This document shows, piece after piece, positions 59,357 through 64,000 of a stretch of 64,000 bases of DNA. The translations under genes and the position numbers were made by a program. This DNA is from Zipacnadum sp036504235 (GTDB lineage: Bacteria; Armatimonadota; Zipacnadia; Zipacnadales; Zipacnadaceae), in the NCBI GenBank assembly GCA_036504235.1, contig DASXVN010000005.1:62001-126000 (forward strand). The letters are read 5' to 3'. Numbering within the stretch: position 1 is the first letter of the stretch; every line of letters starts with the position of its first letter. The notes beneath the pieces are model-generated. The model was given only the letters and a program-made list of their open reading frames with translations, was not told where the DNA came from and made no database searches.

Positions 59357-61249
59357 ATGCCCGCCAAGCAGCGCAGCCTCATCTGGAGCCTCAGCGACGA
59401 CCCGGCGTACGCCGGGTACAACGACAACTTCCGCGCGCAGGCCGAGTTGGCCGCGGCGGCGGGCGCTACTCATATCAACATCACCCGCATCCCGCCCAGC
59501 CGCTGGCAGATGGTGGACCCGCGCGATCCGCACCCGGAGTGGACCTCCTGGCCGATTTGGTCCATGGCCCTCAGCGGCATGTTCAAGCTGGCCGTGCCGG
59601 AGGCGCTGGCGGAGTGGCTGCCCCGTGCGGAGGCCGAGCGCAATCTGGACCTGCTGGCCGAGCGCTGTGACATTCTGCGCTCCCTGGGCCTGCGGGCCGC
59701 CTACGCGGGCAATGACCCCATGTGGCTGCCGGAGGGCGTCTTCCGGGCGCATCCCGAGTGGCGCGGGGCGCAGGGCGAGTTGCTCTGCATTGCCCGGCTC
59801 TCGTACTTCAGCCCCTGCGTGGATCACCCCGAGGTCCTGGAGATGTACCGCTGGGCCATGGAGCAGCTCTGCCGCCGCGTGCCGGAGCTGGACTACTGGG
59901 CCTCCTTCACCAACGACTCCGCCGGCGGGCTGTGTTGGTCGGGATCGTATCCCGGCGACAACGGTCCGGCCTGGTGTCACGAGCGCAGCCACACCGAGCG
60001 GGTAGTTGGCTTTCTCTCCGCCCTGCAGCAGGGGGCGCGCGATGCGGGGTGCGAGGTCGAGGCCGACCTGCGCGTATGCAGCGTCCCGCCCGCCTTCGAC
60101 TACCACCAGCTCCGGCCGGGCCAGCTCTACAACGGTCGGAACCAGGAGGGGCGGCCGGTCGGCTCGGGTGTGGGCAGCAACTCGTACTGGGGCAACCACA
60201 TGTACCCGGTGCTGGGGCTGCCCAGGATGTTCTCCTTTGCCGAGGAGCTGGAGGGCGCCCTCGCGGCCGACACGGTTACGGTCTCGATCGGGTTTGGCCC
60301 GCTCGTGGAGGACGCCCTGATCCCGCTGTATCGCGAGCTGGTCGCCGCCCCTACCCGCGGCCCGGCGGCGCGCACCGCGGCGCTGCGGCGCGTGGCGGCC
60401 ACCCTGGTCGCCGAGGAGCACGCCGAGCAGTTGGTGGAGGTCTGGACGCTGATTGAGCGCTCGGTCGAGTGCGCCCGGCACGTCCGCGGCTACGGCTACG
60501 CCAGTATCGCTCTGGTCGGCGCGGGCATGATGCGCTGGCTGACCATGCCGCTGGTGCCGGATCCCTCCCGCCTTACACCGGAGGAGAAGGCCTTCTATCA
60601 GCGCCACCGGGTCGTCACCAACGAGATCGAGGCGGACAGCTACCACGCGATCCTGGGGCGGCCGGGAGTGATCGGCTCCTCCGCGGTGTGGATGGCTCAA
60701 AACTCGTTCAACGAGGCCATCGCGTACGCGCGCCGCGCCGCCTCGGGGATGCGCGGTTTGGTCGCTTCCGCCGGGGACGAGGGCGCCGCCGCGCTGCTGC
60801 GGGCCTGGGGCGACCGGGCGCAGACCCTGGCCTGCGTCTACACCACCTGCCGCAATTTCATCCAGTACGAGGAGGCGCTGGCTCAGCGCTCGCCCGAGGA
60901 GGTCGAGGTGATCTGGCGCGACCAGACGGGGACCTATGGCCTCAGCCGCGCCGGGGTTGAACTGCGGGCCATCGCTCGCTCGGAGTTGGATAACGCCTAC
61001 GAACTGGCGGCGCTGCTGGAGCAGGCGACGGCCCCGATCTTGCCGCTGGCCGCGACCCCGGAAGGGGAGGACTCCTTCGTCTTCAGCCCCGACCTGACCG
61101 CGCAACTCCGCCGCAAGGCCGAGCTGATGCTGGATCACTGGGCGGAGTACAACGAGGACTACCCCGCGCAGCCGCAAGTGCAGGCGCGCCAGGTCACCGA
61201 GCAGGGCGACGTCCGCCCCGGCCTGGCGGACAACTGGAGCGACTTCTAG
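59357..61249 (+). CDS. Uncharacterised TIM-barrel-like glycosidase candidate
   Basis: This is a 630-residue cytoplasmic protein. The first half suggests a TIM barrel: AAAAGATHINITRIPPSRW, FKLAVPEALAEWLPRAEAERN, LDLLAERCDILRSLGLRAAYAGNDP, YWASFTNDSAGGLCWSG. Conserved-looking Asp, Asn and Trp residues lie at strand ends, as in GH20- or alpha-glucuronidase-like families. The second half is helical (RTAALRRVAATLVAEEHAEQLV; SFNEAIAYARRAAS). I cannot name the family. There is no signal peptide. GGGAGA lies before the ATG. It sits between GH35 and a pentulokinase, so an intracellular glycan role is likely (inference). Confidence 0.6.
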   Translation: MPAKQRSLIWSLSDDPAYAGYNDNFRAQAELAAAAGATHINITRIPPSRWQMVDPRDPHPEWTSWPIWSMALSGMFKLAVPEALAEWLPRAEAERNLDLLAERCDILRSLGLRAAYAGNDPMWLPEGVFRAHPEWRGAQGELLCIARLSYFSPCVDHPEVLEMYRWAMEQLCRRVPELDYWASFTNDSAGGLCWSGSYPGDNGPAWCHERSHTERVVGFLSALQQGARDAGCEVEADLRVCSVPPAFDYHQLRPGQLYNGRNQEGRPVGSGVGSNSYWGNHMYPVLGLPRMFSFAEELEGALAADTVTVSIGFGPLVEDALIPLYRELVAAPTRGPAARTAALRRVAATLVAEEHAEQLVEVWTLIERSVECARHVRGYGYASIALVGAGMMRWLTMPLVPDPSRLTPEEKAFYQRHRVVTNEIEADSYHAILGRPGVIGSSAVWMAQNSFNEAIAYARRAASGMRGLVASAGDEGAAALLRAWGDRAQTLACVYTTCRNFIQYEEALAQRSPEEVEVIWRDQTGTYGLSRAGVELRAIARSELDNAYELAALLEQATAPILPLAATPEGEDSFVFSPDLTAQLRRKAELMLDHWAEYNEDYPAQPQVQARQVTEQGDVRPGLADNWSDF

Positions 61250-61335
61250 CGGCGAGACCGTCTTTCTCTCCGGGAGGAGGAATCCTCGGCGGGGGCGTTG
61301 AAATAACTTAGTCTTCGTCGCCTGCCTGTAGCCGG

Positions 61336-61356
61336 GGCGGCGACCATCTCGCCGCC
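61336..61356 (+). other. Perfect GC hairpin before a small gene
   Basis: GGCGGCGA (61336-61343) pairs with TCGCCGCC (61349-61356), directly followed by the AGGAG ribosome binding site of the gene at 61373. It could hide or present that site, or be a weak terminator. Confidence 0.4.
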
Positions 61357-61372
61357 AGGAGTAACGCCGTCT

Positions 61373-61912
61373 ATGACCAGACAACAGGTTTTTCGCCGTC
61401 AGATCTACATCGTGCTCGCCATCATCGTGCTCATTGGCGGGGTAGTCGCGGTTCGCCAGTACCTCAATACCTTCGGCTATGTCGTCCAGTTGGGTCCGGT
61501 GTCGCGCGCTCTCTTGGTCAATGCCAACGGCAAGCTCGAGGAGTGGACCGATGAGCCGACGCTGAACGCGATCCGGGCGGCGCTTCCCATGCACCGCGCC
61601 GGGGCGGGATTCATGCTGCCCGGAGACGAGCACGAGAGCTACGGCCTCGTCCTGATCGACGCGCAGGGCCAGCCGCACATGCTGGTTCTGCCGGTGGGGT
61701 TCAGCGTCATGGTCGGGCTCAAGCCCAAAGAAGGCAGCGAGAACGCCTGGGCCATGCCCGAGTTGCTGGGTCTGCTGGGTAACCTCGAGATAGAGAAAGT
61801 CAAGGCGAAGCAGTTGGGCGATCCCGCCAGTGCGGCCCAGTTGGAGTACTGGTACAACACCTTTGGCGACGGCAAGCGCCTGCCGAAGCCTCCCACGGAG
61901 GGTGCAAAGTAG
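61373..61912 (+). CDS. Small single-pass membrane protein of unknown function
   Basis: This 179-residue protein has an N-terminal membrane helix (about 12-27, IYIVLAIIVLIGGVVA) and an outer domain (YVVQLGPVSRALLVNANGKLEEW, MLVLPVGFSVMVGL). No family is recognised. AGGAG lies upstream of the ATG at 61373. Its TAG stop is immediately followed by the ATG of the pentulokinase gene, with no gap, so the two are co-translated. Confidence 0.7.
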   Translation: MTRQQVFRRQIYIVLAIIVLIGGVVAVRQYLNTFGYVVQLGPVSRALLVNANGKLEEWTDEPTLNAIRAALPMHRAGAGFMLPGDEHESYGLVLIDAQGQPHMLVLPVGFSVMVGLKPKEGSENAWAMPELLGLLGNLEIEKVKAKQLGDPASAAQLEYWYNTFGDGKRLPKPPTEGAK

Positions 61913-63460
61913 ATGGCCTCAGCTCCCGGTCCCTATGTATTGGGCATTGACTGTGGCACCCAGTCGGTCCGCGCCGCGATCTTCAACGTGAGCGGTCAGT
62001 TGCTGGGCGTAGCCACGCGGCCCTCGAATATCTTCTACCCCCGGGTAAGCTGGGCGGAGCAGAACGCCGACGACTGGTGGGAGGCGCTCAAGACGGTCGT
62101 GCCCGCCGCTCTGGCGCAGGCCGGTCTGGTGGGCACCGATATCAGCGCGCTGAGCGTGGACGGCACCTCCTGCACCGTCGTCTGCTGCCAGGCGGACGGG
62201 ACGCCGCTGCGCCCCGCCATCCTCTGGATGGACCAGCGCGCCTTCGCCGAGGCCCGCAAGGTGACCCTCACCCAGAGCCCCGTTTTGCAGTACGTTTCCT
62301 GGCAGGAGTCGCCCGAGTGGATGATTCCCAAGGCTCTCTGGCTCCGCGCCAACGAGCCGCATGTCTACGACAGCGCCGATTTCATCGTTGAGGGTCGCGA
62401 CTGGCTCATGCACCAACTCACCGGTGAGTGGACCGCCTCGCTGTGCAACGCCACCGCCAAGTGGAACTACGCCCGCCCCGCCGGCGGCTATCCCCGGGAG
62501 CTGCTCGAGGCCCTGGGTGCCGAGGAACTGCTCGGCAAATGGCCGACGGAGGTCCTGCCCATGGGCGCTCCCGCGGGCCGGGTCGCCGCCGCGGCCGCGG
62601 CGGAGCTGGGGCTGCCGACCGGCATCCCGGTGGCCCAGGGCGGCATTGACGCCTACGCGGCCATGCTGGGCTCCAACGTCGTGGTCCCGGGTCGTATGGC
62701 CATGGTCATGGGGAGCAGCACCTGCCACATGGCCTTCTCCGACCAGCCGATTTTCAACTCGCACGTCTGGGGTCCCTATCCCGACGCGCTGACCGAGGGG
62801 AGCTGGGTCCTGGAGGGCGGCCAGACCGCCACCGGCTCCATTCTCACCTGGCTCGCCGACAACTTCGCCTGCCCGGATATCATCGAGAAGGAAGCCAGCG
62901 GTCTGTCCCGTTACGCTCGTCTGGACGAGCAGGCCGCGAAGATTCCGCCCGGCGCCGAGGGCCTGGTGCTGCTCGACTACTGGCAGGGCAACCGCACTCC
63001 CCTGCGCGATCCGCTGGCCCGCGGCGCGGTCTGGGGCCTGTCGCTCAAGCACACCATGCCGCATCTGTGGCGCGCGGTGCTGGAGGGCACGGCCATGGGC
63101 AGCCGCCACATCATCGAGGACCTGGCCGAGGCCGGCTTCACCGTGGAGGGCATCTACGCCTGCGGCGGCGGCTCCGTTTCCGAGCTGTGGCTGCAGATTC
63201 ACGCCGATGTCACCGGCATCCCCCTGTACCTGCCGGCCAAGCGCGAGATGGCCAGCGTGCTGGGCACCGCCGTCTGCGCCGCGGTCGGCGCGGGCCTCTT
63301 CCCGGACCTGAACGCCGCCACCCAGGCCATGGTGACCATCGAGCGCCAGATAGACCCCGATCCGGCGCGCCATTCCTTCTACCGTGACCTCTACCACCAC
63401 TACATCGCGACCTACCCGGCCCTCCGCGATCTCATGCACGAGGTCGCGCGGGAGGACTAA
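61913..63460 (+). CDS. FGGY-family pentulokinase (xylulokinase/ribulokinase type)
   Basis: This 515-residue ATP-dependent sugar kinase of the actin-like fold begins with YVLGIDCGTQSVRAAIFNVSG and continues with LSVDGTSCTVV, PAILWMDQRA and AQGGIDAYAAMLGS. LLDYWQGNRTPLRDPLARGAVWGL and IYACGGGSVSELWLQIHADVTGIPLY, with the adenosine-binding GGGS, follow. It phosphorylates a pentulose or similar keto-sugar for the pentose-phosphate route. The W-x-GNR-P-x-RDPxARG motif suits xylulo- or ribulokinases; the exact sugar is not decidable. A GGAGGG site lies upstream. It is the likely link from polysaccharide breakdown to central metabolism. Confidence 0.9.
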   Translation: MASAPGPYVLGIDCGTQSVRAAIFNVSGQLLGVATRPSNIFYPRVSWAEQNADDWWEALKTVVPAALAQAGLVGTDISALSVDGTSCTVVCCQADGTPLRPAILWMDQRAFAEARKVTLTQSPVLQYVSWQESPEWMIPKALWLRANEPHVYDSADFIVEGRDWLMHQLTGEWTASLCNATAKWNYARPAGGYPRELLEALGAEELLGKWPTEVLPMGAPAGRVAAAAAAELGLPTGIPVAQGGIDAYAAMLGSNVVVPGRMAMVMGSSTCHMAFSDQPIFNSHVWGPYPDALTEGSWVLEGGQTATGSILTWLADNFACPDIIEKEASGLSRYARLDEQAAKIPPGAEGLVLLDYWQGNRTPLRDPLARGAVWGLSLKHTMPHLWRAVLEGTAMGSRHIIEDLAEAGFTVEGIYACGGGSVSELWLQIHADVTGIPLYLPAKREMASVLGTAVCAAVGAGLFPDLNAATQAMVTIERQIDPDPARHSFYRDLYHHYIATYPALRDLMHEVARED

Positions 63461-63483
63461 CCCACCGTAGCGAACCACCTTGC

Positions 63484-63517
63484 GGGGCGGGACTTCGGTT
63501 CCGCCCCCGTTTGTTTG
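63484..63517 (+). terminator. Intrinsic terminator candidate after the pentulokinase gene
   Basis: GGGGCGG...CCGCCCC stem (63484-63508) with loop ggacttcggtt, followed by GTTTGTTTGG. The ribosome binding site of the next gene starts at once after it, so it may act as partial terminator or attenuator. Confidence 0.6.
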
Positions 63518-63528
63518 GAGGAACAGCC

Positions 63529-64000
63529 ATGCCCGGCCTCCACAACCACTGCCTCGCGCTAGAACTTGACGACCTCGGCAACCTCGCCTCTTTGCGCAAC
63601 CTCACCACCGGCCGCGAGTACCTGAGCCAGCCGGGGCTGGACCTGTGGCAGATGATCTACCCCTCGGAGGACGATCCCGAGACCCCCCTACGCAGTTCCC
63701 AGCAGGCCCGGCCCGAGATCGTCGCGGAGGGCGACACCTTGACGGTCACCTATCCGGCGTTGGTGGACTTCCGGGGGCGGCCCGTCGCGGTCCGCTTCCG
63801 CTATACGGTCCGCCTGGCGGGCGAGGAGTTGCTGTTCCGCGCCGAGATCACCAACGAGGCGGCGCCGGAGATTCGCGAGCTGTGGTTCCCCCTGATCGGC
63901 GGCCTGGACGGCCTGGGCGAGCGGGAGGAGGCCAGCTTCCTGCTCTATCCCGAGTCCGCTGGGCGGCGGATTCTGGACCCCCGGCGCAACCTGGCGGACC
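63529..64000 (+). CDS. N-terminal fragment of a glycosidase-like protein, cut by window end
   Basis: The open frame runs off the end of the window with 157 complete codons. GGAGG lies 6 bases before the ATG. The visible part is a beta-sandwich (LELDDLGNLASLRNLTTGREYL, FRYTVRLAGEELLFRAEITN, ELWFPLIGGL). The pattern of an early D-x-x-G-x-L-x-x-LxNxxTG is common at the N-terminus of large glycoside hydrolases and related uncharacterised proteins of polysaccharide loci. There is no signal peptide. The catalytic part is beyond the window. Confidence 0.7.
   Translation, partial: MPGLHNHCLALELDDLGNLASLRNLTTGREYLSQPGLDLWQMIYPSEDDPETPLRSSQQARPEIVAEGDTLTVTYPALVDFRGRPVAVRFRYTVRLAGEELLFRAEITNEAAPEIRELWFPLIGGLDGLGEREEASFLLYPESAGRRILDPRRNLAD

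Noticed and set aside
57209..61678. A very long open frame on the minus strand opposite the GH35 and TIM-barrel-like genes
   Set aside because: It is antisense to well-supported genes, is rich in Arg, Ala, Gly and Leu with no recognisable motif, and arises because GC-rich codons rarely give stops on the opposite strand.
1..64000. tRNA, rRNA or known riboswitch genes
   Set aside because: I looked for TPsiC-like GGTTCGAATCC segments, rRNA landmarks and common riboswitch cores in the gaps and saw none. A covariance-model search would settle it.
1..64000. Phage, defence, toxin-antitoxin or integrative element
   Set aside because: No integrase, capsid, nuclease-helicase, toxin-antitoxin or conjugation gene could be recognised, and gene content is metabolic throughout.

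Overview
The window is a 64 kb piece of a GC-rich (about two thirds GC by eye, not computed) bacterial chromosome. It has no rRNA, tRNA, CRISPR array, transposase or phage gene that I can see. Three traits point to Armatimonadota or a neighbouring lineage such as Planctomycetota or Lentisphaerota: two proteins with the pseudopilin-associated H-X9-DG domain, a uroporphyrinogen-decarboxylase-like enzyme sitting among carbohydrate genes, and many very large secreted carbohydrate-binding proteins without any SusC/SusD pair. The phylum call is inference.

Layout. 1-6 kb: a two-subunit 2-oxoacid:ferredoxin oxidoreductase overlapping a small membrane protein, then a tandem universal stress protein and a thioredoxin-reductase-like flavoprotein. 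6-11 kb: an SGNH hydrolase, a WbsX/GH99-like protein, two Gfo/Idh/MocA oxidoreductases and a PEBP lipoprotein. 11-17 kb: HtpX protease, a CreD-like membrane protein, a large unknown alpha-helical protein and the UroD-like enzyme. 17-29 kb: a 1421-residue secreted glycosidase-like protein, an eight-repeat carboxypeptidase-regulatory-domain protein, a second membrane protein with the same plan as the CreD-like one, a tandem pair of H-X9-DG proteins (one with a PKD domain) and a PepSY-like protein. 29-44 kb: four very large carbohydrate-related proteins of 1163, 727, 1728 and 1270 residues. 44-48 kb: a compact four-gene operon of B12-type radical SAM, SRPBCC cyclase-like, ketosynthase and methyltransferase genes, probably making a small molecule. 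48-54 kb: a cupredoxin fusion, the E2, E1-alpha and E1-beta genes of a 2-oxoacid dehydrogenase, a PfkB kinase, and a converging class II aldolase homologue without its usual active site. 54-64 kb: a small secreted protein, a pectate-lyase-fold protein, an intracellular GH35 beta-galactosidase, a TIM-barrel-like unknown, a membrane-anchored small protein, an FGGY pentulokinase and a truncated glycosidase-like gene.

How it fits together (inference): secreted binding and cleaving proteins attack a plant or microbial polysaccharide. Cytoplasmic enzymes (GH35, GH36-like, FGGY and PfkB kinases, Gfo/Idh/MocA dehydrogenases) process the products, and the two 2-oxoacid oxidising systems feed acetyl-CoA or similar into central metabolism. 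Two LacI-type palindromes upstream of polysaccharide genes suggest sugar-responsive control.

The non-coding DNA holds two families of dispersed palindromic repeats. Near-complete copies of one family lie exactly in the short gaps between converging genes. The most unusual items are that repeat family, the ketosynthase mini-cluster, the aldolase homologue with a replaced active site, a PHP-like domain without its metal ligands, and H-X9-DG pseudopilin bodies mounted on a non-pilin N-terminus.
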